A DNA stretch of 64,000 nucleotides from Bin127 sp965203505 (lineage in GTDB: Bacteria; Chloroflexota; Dehalococcoidia; Lucifugimonadales; Lucifugimonadaceae): the NCBI GenBank assembly GCA_965203505.1, contig OZ241880.1, positions 1,550,001 through 1,614,000 of the forward strand, written 5' to 3'. The position numbers and the translations under genes were made by a program. The notes under the pieces were generated by a model. It did not search any database and had not been told where the DNA came from. It saw nothing but the letters and a program-made list of their open reading frames with translations. Below, one piece after another: positions 26,067 through 33,656 of this stretch (position 1 is the stretch's first letter; each line of letters opens with the position of its first letter).

Positions 26067-28961
26067 TCATCCGCTTTTTTCCGGCTCGCGGGTGAGGTTG
26101 AGTTCTAGAAGACGTTCGAGGATGGTATCGTCGTCGAGGTCTTGTGGGTTTTCGGGCCAGTCGTAGGCGTCGAAGACGGCGCGGTCGAGGACTTCGTGGT
26201 CGGCCTTCAACCAAGATGGGTTGCGATTGTAAAGGTTTGTGAGCGTGTTTTTCTGCTTGACACCGTTGTGCAAAGCGAAAGGGCCGGACAGCGAATTATC
26301 GCGATGGGCCATCAAAGTATTGGCAGCGTCGCCGATTGCATCTCGTTGGTCATCTGTTGGTTCTGGGAATGGGAAAGTTTCGAAGCAAGTGGTGTGGGTG
26401 TACCTGAAACCGCTTGTTCGGTCACGGACTTGAGTCCCCATTGCGCGTGACCAAACTTCGTGAACACCGGACTGGAGTACACCGAAACTGTAGTCATCGT
26501 CTCGGGCGAAAACTCCGATAGAGTGATTGGCGATTGCAGGTGAGTCGATCCAATCAAATACTCGATGCTTCGAGTGAAGCGGCGTTGCGATAAATCGTTT
26601 CAGGTTGCGGAGCGCGTGTCGCATTTTCGGTCGGACACTCGCGAACAACCACCAGAGTTTACGAGTTTTTGTGTGTGTTCCCAGTTGGTTAGAAAACACC
26701 CTATCTTCAAGCAATTCGAAAGGCGCTTCGTACTTTTCGGCTTGAGATCGTTCCGAACGAGTACCGAAGTCAATCACCCATCGGTTGCTCGGAACATCGG
26801 TAATGTCTTTGGCGCTGAACAACGGCCTGATCACGTCGCGGTTGTTGAATCCGCCCGGATTCGTTGCCTGCAAAATGTCGGAAGCTCTTTGCTCAGTTAG
26901 CTCGAAAGGTCCGACCAAAATTACACCTTGGTAGGCGATATCGAGGTTTTCTCGCAGTCGTCTTGCTTTTGTGAGGTCGGTCGATCTTGAAGTCAAATCC
27001 GCGTTGATCTGTCCGACTTTCCGTCGATCCATCTGCAGTTCAGTCTCGTCTCCGGCGTCGAAACCTACCATCGAGATGTGGACGTCTGCGCCGTCTAGTA
27101 CCCAATCACGATCCGAGATTCCGAAGAAGATGTCGCCTGATTCCTTGATCTTTTCGAGCACTCGACGTGATTTGCCGCCGCGGATGGATTGAGTGGCTAT
27201 CAAGCCGGCGCGCTTGGCTTTGGAATGAGTAATTTGAATCCGTGCCTGTTCGAACCAATAGGCGCATAGATCTACACCGTTGGGAACTTTGTCGCCCCAG
27301 ACTTGGTAAATTAGTTCGACGACATCGTCTCCCATCTCATCGCGCATTCTTTTGTTGCCGAGGAACGGCGGGTTGCTGACGATGAAATCAACTTCAGGCC
27401 ATTCGGCGGGTTTGGGTTCCGGGCCAGAGTTGTCGATAATGGCATCGCGACAGTCGATGTTGTCTAGGGGATCGAGAATAGGGTCGCGGTCTTCGATATT
27501 CCCGACGCGAGCCCCGTTCTGGAGGTGACCTATCCATACAACGACGCTGGCGAGTTGGTGGGCGTATTCCTCGATTTCGATGCCGAACAGTTGGCGCGGG
27601 TGGATTCTGGAAATAGGCGGATCGACTTGGTTATCAAGCGCCCATCCGATTACATCGCGCTCCAGAGCGTGCAACAGATTCAATGCGACGTAAAGGAAAT
27701 TGCCGGAACCACAAGCCGGGTCAAGAATGCGAACTTCGCCGAGTTGGTCGATGAAACTTTGCAGTTTCTGTGTCGCCTCCTCGGCGTTGGCTGCCCGGAT
27801 CTCGGATTTGAGCGAGTCCCATTCGCGGCGCAACGGCATCATGACGACAGGTTCGATCAGCGTTTCGATGTCTTGGCGCGAAGTGTAGTGCCTGCCGTGT
27901 TGGGCCCGTTTTTCGGGGTTGTAGATGCGTTCGAAAAGTGTGCCGAAGATTGCGGGTTCGATCTGCGACCAATCGAGAGCGTCGGCTTCTCGAACAAGGG
28001 GCATAATCGAAGTGACGATCTCAAGATCGTGTTTTGATCCGTCGAAAAGTCCACCGTTGAACCGTTTGATGGGTGGTGATGCGATGCGGTTTCCCTCGTT
28101 CATCCAATCAAAAAGCTGGTTGAGCCTGGCCGAAAAAACTTCCGCGGGGGAATCTCCGACATCTTGTGTGTATTCGGTCATCAAGAGTTTTGGCAGCAAA
28201 CCCATGTCGCTGGCGAACATGCAGAAAAGGAGTTGAGAAAGGAAGCGAGCAATCTCGAAATCTTTATTGGAGTTGAACCTTCGAAGTTCTTCGGAGATGT
28301 TTTTGAATACTCCTGCGGCGGCGCGCGTGAGTTGCTCAGGCGTGTGCCCGGGTTTTAGGTTGCCGGGCTCGAAGAAACAGTAGCGGAGGACTTGATAAAC
28401 GGAAAGTGGAGTCGCGGTGGCGACACCGAGAGCGTTTTTGCGGGTCGCATTTCGCTCTATGTCGCGCAGGTCGTCGAGCGTGATGGTATAGGTGTCAGAA
28501 ACGGTGCGGGTGAAGTTGGTGTGGATGCGTATGGTTTCAAAATCGGAGACCATGAGTAATGGTGGATTGCCTAAGCTATCACGGTATTTCAGCGTTTGAG
28601 CGTACGCGTGGTCCAGACTCTTGCCTGGTTTCTTGTACTCCATGACGAAATGATCTTTGAGCCAGACGTCGGCGACTCCATTTCGATCGTCTGGAGTTGG
28701 GGCGGTTTGCTGAAACTCGAAGTTGGCGTTTTCCAAGTCATCGGAAGGTTTAGCGTGTCCGACGAGTCGGCAGATTTCGTTGAAGTGTGCTTGGTAATGT
28801 TGCGGTTCGGTCCCTTGGTATCCGCGCCATTTAACTGCGAAATTCGAAGCTAACGATTGGGCTCCGGTCGGCGCGTCAATAGACGGATTGATGGGTTCGT
28901 CGAATAGCAACATCGGCTGATCTCGTAGGACGTTGTTGGGATTTGTGGGTCCGTTGCTCAA
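26067..28961 (-). CDS. Single-chain restriction-modification enzyme, MmeI-like (type IIL)
   Basis: A 964-residue DNA methyltransferase with nuclease. Near residue 95 the block ADVWLKDHFVMEYKKPG fits a PD-(D/E)xK nuclease (D...ExK). The N6-adenine methyltransferase core has motif I ILDPACGSGNFLYVALN (about residue 400) and motif IV VDFIVSNPPFLGNKRM. The C-terminal 350 residues hold the target-recognition region and DWPENPQDLDDDTILERLLE. MmeI-type enzymes cut at a distance and methylate one strand for protection with the same chain, so no separate methylase is needed. Both catalytic centres look intact. A DUF2513 gene follows at once and a RelE/RHH pair is upstream. Confidence 0.88.
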   Translation of the reverse strand: MSNGPTNPNNVLRDQPMLLFDEPINPSIDAPTGAQSLASNFAVKWRGYQGTEPQHYQAHFNEICRLVGHAKPSDDLENANFEFQQTAPTPDDRNGVADVWLKDHFVMEYKKPGKSLDHAYAQTLKYRDSLGNPPLLMVSDFETIRIHTNFTRTVSDTYTITLDDLRDIERNATRKNALGVATATPLSVYQVLRYCFFEPGNLKPGHTPEQLTRAAAGVFKNISEELRRFNSNKDFEIARFLSQLLFCMFASDMGLLPKLLMTEYTQDVGDSPAEVFSARLNQLFDWMNEGNRIASPPIKRFNGGLFDGSKHDLEIVTSIMPLVREADALDWSQIEPAIFGTLFERIYNPEKRAQHGRHYTSRQDIETLIEPVVMMPLRREWDSLKSEIRAANAEEATQKLQSFIDQLGEVRILDPACGSGNFLYVALNLLHALERDVIGWALDNQVDPPISRIHPRQLFGIEIEEYAHQLASVVVWIGHLQNGARVGNIEDRDPILDPLDNIDCRDAIIDNSGPEPKPAEWPEVDFIVSNPPFLGNKRMRDEMGDDVVELIYQVWGDKVPNGVDLCAYWFEQARIQITHSKAKRAGLIATQSIRGGKSRRVLEKIKESGDIFFGISDRDWVLDGADVHISMVGFDAGDETELQMDRRKVGQINADLTSRSTDLTKARRLRENLDIAYQGVILVGPFELTEQRASDILQATNPGGFNNRDVIRPLFSAKDITDVPSNRWVIDFGTRSERSQAEKYEAPFELLEDRVFSNQLGTHTKTRKLWWLFASVRPKMRHALRNLKRFIATPLHSKHRVFDWIDSPAIANHSIGVFARDDDYSFGVLQSGVHEVWSRAMGTQVRDRTSGFRYTHTTCFETFPFPEPTDDQRDAIGDAANTLMAHRDNSLSGPFALHNGVKQKNTLTNLYNRNPSWLKADHEVLDRAVFDAYDWPENPQDLDDDTILERLLELNLTREPEKSG

Positions 28962-29107
28962 GGATCGGTTGCGTGTTGGTTTAAGTTTGAATGTTCGTAA
29001 GCGTTAATTTTCGCATGTTGAGGCGCGTTGGTTCGAGTTGGGTGGCGGAAGAGTGGCGTGATTGGATGGATGATGGTTGTTGACGGGTTTGCTGGCGGAA
29101 TGGATCG

Positions 29108-29380
29108 TCAGCGATAGGCTGAATCGCGGCGTGCGACTCGCACGACAAACACGCGCAAAACGTCGTCTTGGATGTCGCAGATGATGCGATAGCCTCCTAC
29201 CCGGTATCGCCACCATCCGTGGAATGGTCCGGATAACGCCGTACCCAACTGCCTAGGATTTCCTGAATCGGCGACTCGTTGGCGCATGTAGTCAACGATT
29301 CGTTGCGCATCGGTCCTATTTAGTTTGCGGAGTTCAGATCTCGCCGCTCTGGTGTACTCAACCCTCCAAGCCAAGATCAC
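29108..29380 (-). CDS. RelE/ParE-family toxin
   Basis: A 90-residue protein with WRVEYTRAARSELRKLNRTD, SGPFHGWWRYRVGGYRIICD and VLRVFVVRVARRDSAYR, the RelE layout in which basic residues and the C-terminal aromatic form the mRNA-cleavage site; RelE toxins cut mRNA in the ribosomal A site. The start is a GTG at 29380 that overlaps the end of the antitoxin gene by 23 bases, a usual toxin-antitoxin arrangement giving translational coupling. Confidence 0.88.
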   Translation of the reverse strand: MILAWRVEYTRAARSELRKLNRTDAQRIVDYMRQRVADSGNPRQLGTALSGPFHGWWRYRVGGYRIICDIQDDVLRVFVVRVARRDSAYR

Positions 29381-29585
29381 GCCTTATTTCATCTTCGGTG
29401 AAGATCTCTTCCTCGCCGTTACGAACGCGTTCCGCGACTTCTGCGGCAAGGTAATAATCCTCGACGTCATCGATGCTCCGTTCGATCATCTCTCGGATGT
29501 AGAAGGCTTTGGTGCGTCGTGTGATTGATGCGATGTGGTCAATTCGACGCTCGATTTCGGGGGAGAGTCTGATCGAAGTAGCCAT
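29358..29585 (-). CDS. Ribbon-helix-helix antitoxin (RelB-like, DUF6290 type)
   Basis: A 75-residue partner of the RelE-type toxin. The N-terminus MATSIRLSPEIERRIDHIAS starts with a short beta strand followed by helices (TKAFYIREMIERSIDDVEDY), the ribbon-helix-helix plan of DNA-binding antitoxins. The acidic C-terminal part (VRNGEEEIFTEDEIRRDLG) should wrap the toxin. It is expected to repress its own operon, and a paired repeat lies 20-50 bases upstream. Confidence 0.88.
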   Translation of the reverse strand: MATSIRLSPEIERRIDHIASITRRTKAFYIREMIERSIDDVEDYYLAAEVAERVRNGEEEIFTEDEIRRDLGLEG

Positions 29586-29605
29586 GTCAGAATCCTGCAG
29601 TTGTG

Positions 29606-29634
29606 ATACGTGTATTCAGCATATCACGTGTATC
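29606..29634. promoter_or_regulatory. Paired repeat upstream of the RelE/RHH operon
   Basis: ACGTGTAT occurs twice (29608-29615 and 29626-29633), 18 bases apart, and GATAC...GTATC frames the whole. It lies 23-48 bases before the antitoxin start, the place where ribbon-helix-helix antitoxins bind paired sites. Confidence 0.4.
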
Positions 29635-29639
29635 GCGTC

Positions 29640-29835
29640 ACACATCCTCCACACGGTATTCGGATTAGAAGATTCGGGGCATGGAATCACCCCGGCACCC
29701 CTGCGAGCTGCGATACGCCGTCAACCGCCCCTCTGGATGGACGTTCCTTCCCGTAAACGGCCGGCTTTCGCCGGAATGACGGTGGTAGTGCAAACGTCCC
29801 CTGAAGGGATGGAACTGGGGCAGCAGGGGATGAGT
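29640..29835. repeat. Non-coding gap with a short dispersed-type palindrome
   Basis: No gene is seen. CCGGC-TTTC-GCCGG (29761-29774) followed by AATGACG resembles small palindromes scattered in many bacterial genomes. The rest shows no structure I can name. Confidence 0.4.
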
Positions 29836-30831
29836 TTAGCGCGAGATTTCTTGGACTATGTTTATTAGGGGTTCGCCGCGGGTTAGGTGGTCTAGGTTTT
29901 GGGCTACGGTTTGGGCTCGGCGGGATGCGGTGCCGTAGGTTGCGCCGGAGTGGTGGGGGACCATGATGATGTTGTCGAGTTCCCAGAAGGGGAGATCGGA
30001 TGGTCGGGGTGCGTCGGTGGCGGTTTCGGGGTATTGGTACCAGGTGTCGATTGCGGCTCCGGCGATGGTGCGGTTTTTGAGTGCGTTGTAGAGCGCGGTT
30101 TCGTCGATGATGTGTCCGCGTGCAGGATTGATGATGTATGCGGTGGGTTTCATCAGCGAGAGTTCATGTTCACCAATGAGGCCGTGGGTTGCGGGTCCGA
30201 GCGGAGTGGATATGAGAACGAAATCGGCTTCGGAGAGGACGTGTTCACGGGCGTGTTTTCCGCCTCCGACGTATTCTGCGCCGTAGAGTTCGCCTTCGGC
30301 CCTGTCAGCTCTGCCGGCGGCGATGACGGGCATGTCGTAGGCTTGAGCGAGTTTTGCGACGCGGCGTCCGATTGCACCGAAGCCTACGATGCCGAAAGTG
30401 CGGCCCATCAGTTCTCGATATACGCCGTGTCGACCGGGCCACATCTCCCATGATCCGGCGCGGAAGGTGCGGTCGGATTTGAAGAGTTCGTGGTCAAGGG
30501 CTACGGCGACTGCCATGACCCACTCGGCGATAGGTGCTTCGTGGTGGTATGCGTTGGCGACAGTGCAGCCTTCGGGTACGGCGTCAGGATCGATGCGGTC
30601 GTAACCAGCGGCGGCGATGAGAATGGCTTTGAGGGAGTCGGCTGCTGCGCCCATCTCTTTGGTGAAGTCGGTACCGATGTAGACGTCGGCACCTATTAGG
30701 GAATCGGGCGGTGCTTTGTTGTCTTGGTATTCGGTAAAGACCCATTCCACGGGTTCGGTGACGGGGAATGGCGCGACGTTAGGTTCCGCGTTGGGGCGGC
30801 GGTTCACTACTACGCGGAGTTTGTTGGGCAT
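29836..30831 (-). CDS. D-isomer-specific 2-hydroxyacid dehydrogenase
   Basis: A 331-residue NAD(P)-dependent enzyme that interconverts 2-keto and D-2-hydroxy acids. The nucleotide-binding motif is GRTFGIVGFGAIGRRVAKLA; the catalytic arginine is in YIINPARGHIIDETALYNAL and the histidine in IMVPHHSGATYGTA. The start at 30831 (MPNKLRVVVNRR) is preferred to a longer frame from 30921. The physiological substrate (glyoxylate, hydroxypyruvate, phosphoglycerate or other) cannot be told; the chain lacks an ACT domain, so it is not a classic SerA. Confidence 0.88.
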   Translation of the reverse strand: MPNKLRVVVNRRPNAEPNVAPFPVTEPVEWVFTEYQDNKAPPDSLIGADVYIGTDFTKEMGAAADSLKAILIAAAGYDRIDPDAVPEGCTVANAYHHEAPIAEWVMAVAVALDHELFKSDRTFRAGSWEMWPGRHGVYRELMGRTFGIVGFGAIGRRVAKLAQAYDMPVIAAGRADRAEGELYGAEYVGGGKHAREHVLSEADFVLISTPLGPATHGLIGEHELSLMKPTAYIINPARGHIIDETALYNALKNRTIAGAAIDTWYQYPETATDAPRPSDLPFWELDNIIMVPHHSGATYGTASRRAQTVAQNLDHLTRGEPLINIVQEISR

Positions 30832-31120
30832 GGGGTCAAGAGGGGGTGTGGTTGGTTGGAAGATGTGGGATAAAGCGTAACGGATTGATATGAGGATCGC
30901 AGGATGTTTAGGGCGTCGCAAACGAAAGGGCGACCCTTAGACGGTATGTCGGGGTCGCCCCTACGTTTTTTGGGATGCCCCCTTTGTCCTTCGGACATTT
31001 CCCCCGCGAGCGGGGGAAAACCTGCCCCGTCGAAGGATAGTGAAATCGTGGTAGCGGCGGGCATCCCCTGCGTTCGCTCCGCTCCGCGTCCCCTTCGCTG
31101 CGCGAAAGGGACGTAGGGAT
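30832..31120. repeat. Non-coding gap with palindromic repeat copy B and a second hairpin
   Basis: GGGCGACCC (30928-30936) pairs with GGGTCGCCC (30952-30960), followed by a run of six T. Copy B of the dispersed palindrome spans 30977-31035 with a perfect inner hairpin TTTCCCCCGC-GA-GCGGGGGAAA at 30998-31019; its right outer arm is degraded. Both flanking genes are on the minus strand, so the T run is on the wrong strand for terminating them. Confidence 0.75.
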
Positions 31121-31840
31121 TTAGAACGCGGGTTTTCCGGAGGACCAGTTCCAGTTGTCGGGTGGCCAGACGTTTCGGCCTCGGCGAGCGCCCATGGTGC
31201 CGGCCATGGAGGCGTCGCGGCGTTCTTCGTCGTACCAGTCGGCTACGGTGTCGCGCCACTGTTTGATGTGGGGAGTTCCGACGTGATAGTCGAATGCGGC
31301 GGCGTTGGCGTAGACCTCGTAGAGGTAGAGTTCGGTCGGGTCGTCAACGTTCTGGTAGACGTCGAAGCGTAGGCATCCGGGCTCTTCGTGTGTGGAGCCA
31401 ATGCCGTCGAGTGTCACCGCGGCGATGAAGTCGTCGACCTTGTCGGCTTGGACGTATTGCGGAGCGTGGATGACGTGCAGAGTGCCTTGCTGGAAGGCGG
31501 GGTCGTCGACGGCACCGGGTCGGTATGCATCCCATTCGGCAGGGCCGGCGGGGTATACCGAGCGGCAGAAGGAGACTTCGGGCGGCTCGGAGAACAGGTC
31601 GGCTGATGCGTCGCGCCACTGATGGAAGTGGTAAGCCAAGGTGTGGTACTGGAAGGCCGCTTCGTCTTCGTAGACTTCGCAGAAGGCGAACTTGGTGGGG
31701 TCTTCATCGTCTTGGATGATGTCGAAGCGATAGCAGTTGGGCTCGCCGAGGACGGATCCGACGCCGTCGCCGATGGATGCTTCGATGAAGTCGTCGATGC
31801 GGTCGTCTTTGACCTTTAGACGGACCATTAGGATGTACAT
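31121..31840 (-). CDS. Tandem antibiotic-biosynthesis-monooxygenase (ABM) domain protein
   Basis: A 239-residue protein built of two ABM (dimeric ferredoxin-like) repeats. Residues about 1-95: MYILMVRLKVKDDRIDDFIE, EPNCYRFDIIQDDEDPTKFA, CEVYEDEAAFQYH. Residues about 118-215: IHAPQYVQADKVDDFIAAVT, EPGCLRFDVYQNVDDPTELY, YEVYANAAAFDYH. Single-domain relatives (LsrG, YgiN) act as homodimers, so this fusion may be a built-in dimer. Small quinone-, autoinducer- or haem-related chemistry is known for the fold; the substrate here is unknown. An AGGAGAACC site lies just before the ATG. Confidence 0.82.
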   Translation of the reverse strand: MYILMVRLKVKDDRIDDFIEASIGDGVGSVLGEPNCYRFDIIQDDEDPTKFAFCEVYEDEAAFQYHTLAYHFHQWRDASADLFSEPPEVSFCRSVYPAGPAEWDAYRPGAVDDPAFQQGTLHVIHAPQYVQADKVDDFIAAVTLDGIGSTHEEPGCLRFDVYQNVDDPTELYLYEVYANAAAFDYHVGTPHIKQWRDTVADWYDEERRDASMAGTMGARRGRNVWPPDNWNWSSGKPAF

Positions 31841-32068
31841 TTGGTTCTCCTGGTTGGTAGGTGAGCTGTGATTGCCGTAAGTGAGTATATCGCGGGGAGT
31901 TGTCTGAACTGTGATTTCTGAGATTGGATCGATGGTTAGTGATATCCAGTTGGGAACCGATCAGAAATCTTTGGATTTATCTGAAGTGTGTTCATTGTCG
32001 CGTCGGCGGATAATCCGGAACAGTGCTGAACCGACGGGATAGCTGAGTGCGGCGCTCAATCCGAGGAA

Positions 32069-32404
32069 CTAACCCATTGCGGGTTCGCCCAAAACGATGG
32101 CGAGCAATCCACCGGCGATGATGACGATTATGGTGGCTAAGCGATAAGCGGCGGCCCATCGACTTCCGGTCGTGAAAGTTTCGACGAATTTAGAACGCAT
32201 CTCCCGTTGATGCTGACGATCGTTTCGCCACTCACGAAGCATCATTTCCGCGGTCCCTGGTACAAGTTCGTCGTATGCGCCCAAGATCGCTGGGGGTGGC
32301 AGCGGTCCTTGGTATTCGATCGCGCCGTGGGCGATCAAATGGGACTGACTATCTGAGTTGGGCGATTCAGGTTCTAAGCGCGTTTCGATGTCTTCAATGC
32401 TCAT
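32069..32404 (-). CDS. DUF2335 predicted membrane protein
   Basis: A 111-residue protein. EYQGPLPPPAILGAYDELVPG (21 residues, cited here as the block at about 30-50) with the following AEMMLREW fits DUF2335, and the C-terminus has two hydrophobic stretches (WAAAYRLATIIVIIAGGLLA). DUF2335 proteins are small, of unknown role, and often near mobile elements. It overlaps the upstream unknown gene by 4 bases (translational coupling). The second hydrophobic segment is short, as the chain ends at LGEPAMG. Confidence 0.65.
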   Translation of the reverse strand: MSIEDIETRLEPESPNSDSQSHLIAHGAIEYQGPLPPPAILGAYDELVPGTAEMMLREWRNDRQHQREMRSKFVETFTTGSRWAAAYRLATIIVIIAGGLLAIVLGEPAMG

Positions 32405-32811
32405 TTATTGAGCATTTGTTCGATGCGACCGCGGTCGGCTTCTGGCAAGATATCAAGTTTTTTGCGCATGGCACAACGCAAACTGTCGCCGACCGTTTTC
32501 CATGAGTTCCGCCAAGAAATATCGACGTATTCGTCCTCGCTCATGTCAAGCGCAAACGCTTTGCGGATTTCTTCAGGATTCATGTACTCCAACTCGATCT
32601 GGAGTGCGATCCGTTCGAGTTCATCGGCTTGAAGGAACTGATTGATGATTGGAATCGCCGAAACGGTCTTGCCGCAATCACAGTTGACATGACCGTTAGT
32701 GTTGCCTCGTTTTTCGGGGTTTTTTCTGAAAAGCATGTTGAGCGTACCGACATCCGTGAATCTGGCGCTCCCAGTACGTATTACCGTACCAGCGATTACT
32801 GGTTTAGTCAA
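32401..32811 (-). CDS. Unknown protein coupled to the DUF2335 gene
   Basis: A 136-residue protein I do not recognise. It has CDCG at about residue 45, an acidic middle part (ELEYMNPEEIRKAF, LDMSEDEYVDISW) and a lysine/arginine-rich end (CAMRKKLDILPEADRGR). No membrane segment or known catalytic motif is seen. The stop overlaps the DUF2335 start by 4 bases, which supports it as a real gene. A shorter start at Met25 (MLFRKNPEKRG) is possible. Confidence 0.5.
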   Translation of the reverse strand: MTKPVIAGTVIRTGSARFTDVGTLNMLFRKNPEKRGNTNGHVNCDCGKTVSAIPIINQFLQADELERIALQIELEYMNPEEIRKAFALDMSEDEYVDISWRNSWKTVGDSLRCAMRKKLDILPEADRGRIEQMLNK

Positions 32812-32884
32812 CGATTAGACGACGGAACACTGTGTTGATACGACTTGCAGACCTCTTGCGTTTCTCCTGGGAGGAGAGGTTGGG

Positions 32885-33637
32885 TCAGCCCCTGCCGAGG
32901 TAAAGCTGCTCGTTGGGTATGACGATGGCTTCTAGCATGTTGACGTCTGGTGGGAGGGTTGCCATTAGGAGGGCGGTTCGGGCGATGTTTTCGACGTCCA
33001 TCATGGGTTCGGGCCCTTCGTCTCGGCCGGAGTCGGATCGGGCGTCGGCGCGGCGTTCGACCATGGTGTTGCCGGGATGGAGTGCGGAGACGGCGATGTT
33101 GACGTCTCGGCCTTCGATTGCGGCGGATTGAGTTAGGCCCCAGACGGCGTGTTTGGAAGTTGTGTAGACGGCTGCGGAGTGGCGGGATCGCTGTGCGGCG
33201 ATGGAGCCGATGTTGATGATGCGACCTCCGCCTTGAGGTCGCATGATCTTGAAGGCTTGCTTGGTGCAGTAAAACATGCCGGTGACGTTTGTGTTCATCA
33301 CTCGGAGCCATTTCTCGGATGAAAGTTGCTCGATGGGGTCGCCTTCGATGGAGCCGGAGTTGTTGACGAGGATGTCTAGGCGTCCGTGGGCGCTCATGAC
33401 TGATTCGAAGACGGCGGCTACGCTGTCTTCATCGGTGACGTCCATAGATAAGGCAGTGACGGTGGTTCCGGATTCGGTGGAGATTTCGTCGGCGGTTGCT
33501 TGGAGTCGTTCGAGGTTACGTGCGGCGATTGTTACGTTCGCGCCGTTGTTGGCGAAGATTCGGGCGATGCCTTTTCCGATGCCGGTGCCGCCGCCGGTGA
33601 CGAGTGCGATTTTGCCGTCTAGGGATTCTGTGCTCAA
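32885..33637 (-). CDS. Short-chain dehydrogenase/reductase (SDR)
   Basis: A classical SDR of 250 residues. The cofactor motif is ALVTGGGTGIGKGIARIFAN (TGxxxGxG), the structural NNAG is NNSG in ILVNNSGSIEG, the catalytic serine is in INIGSIAAQRSR and Tyr-x3-Lys is AVYTTSKHAVWG. The R after AARN suggests NADPH preference. Substrates of this family are very varied (sugars, steroids, acyl chains). It lies 20 bases after the MFS gene on the same strand, so a shared transcript is possible. Confidence 0.9.
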   Translation of the reverse strand: MSTESLDGKIALVTGGGTGIGKGIARIFANNGANVTIAARNLERLQATADEISTESGTTVTALSMDVTDEDSVAAVFESVMSAHGRLDILVNNSGSIEGDPIEQLSSEKWLRVMNTNVTGMFYCTKQAFKIMRPQGGGRIINIGSIAAQRSRHSAAVYTTSKHAVWGLTQSAAIEGRDVNIAVSALHPGNTMVERRADARSDSGRDEGPEPMMDVENIARTALLMATLPPDVNMLEAIVIPNEQLYLGRG

Positions 33638-33656
33638 GTTGGTACCTCCGATGCGT

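Noticed and set aside
30928..30971. Rho-independent terminator
   Set aside because: The stem and T run fit only the plus strand, while both flanking genes are on the minus strand; it is better seen as part of the repeat-rich gap.
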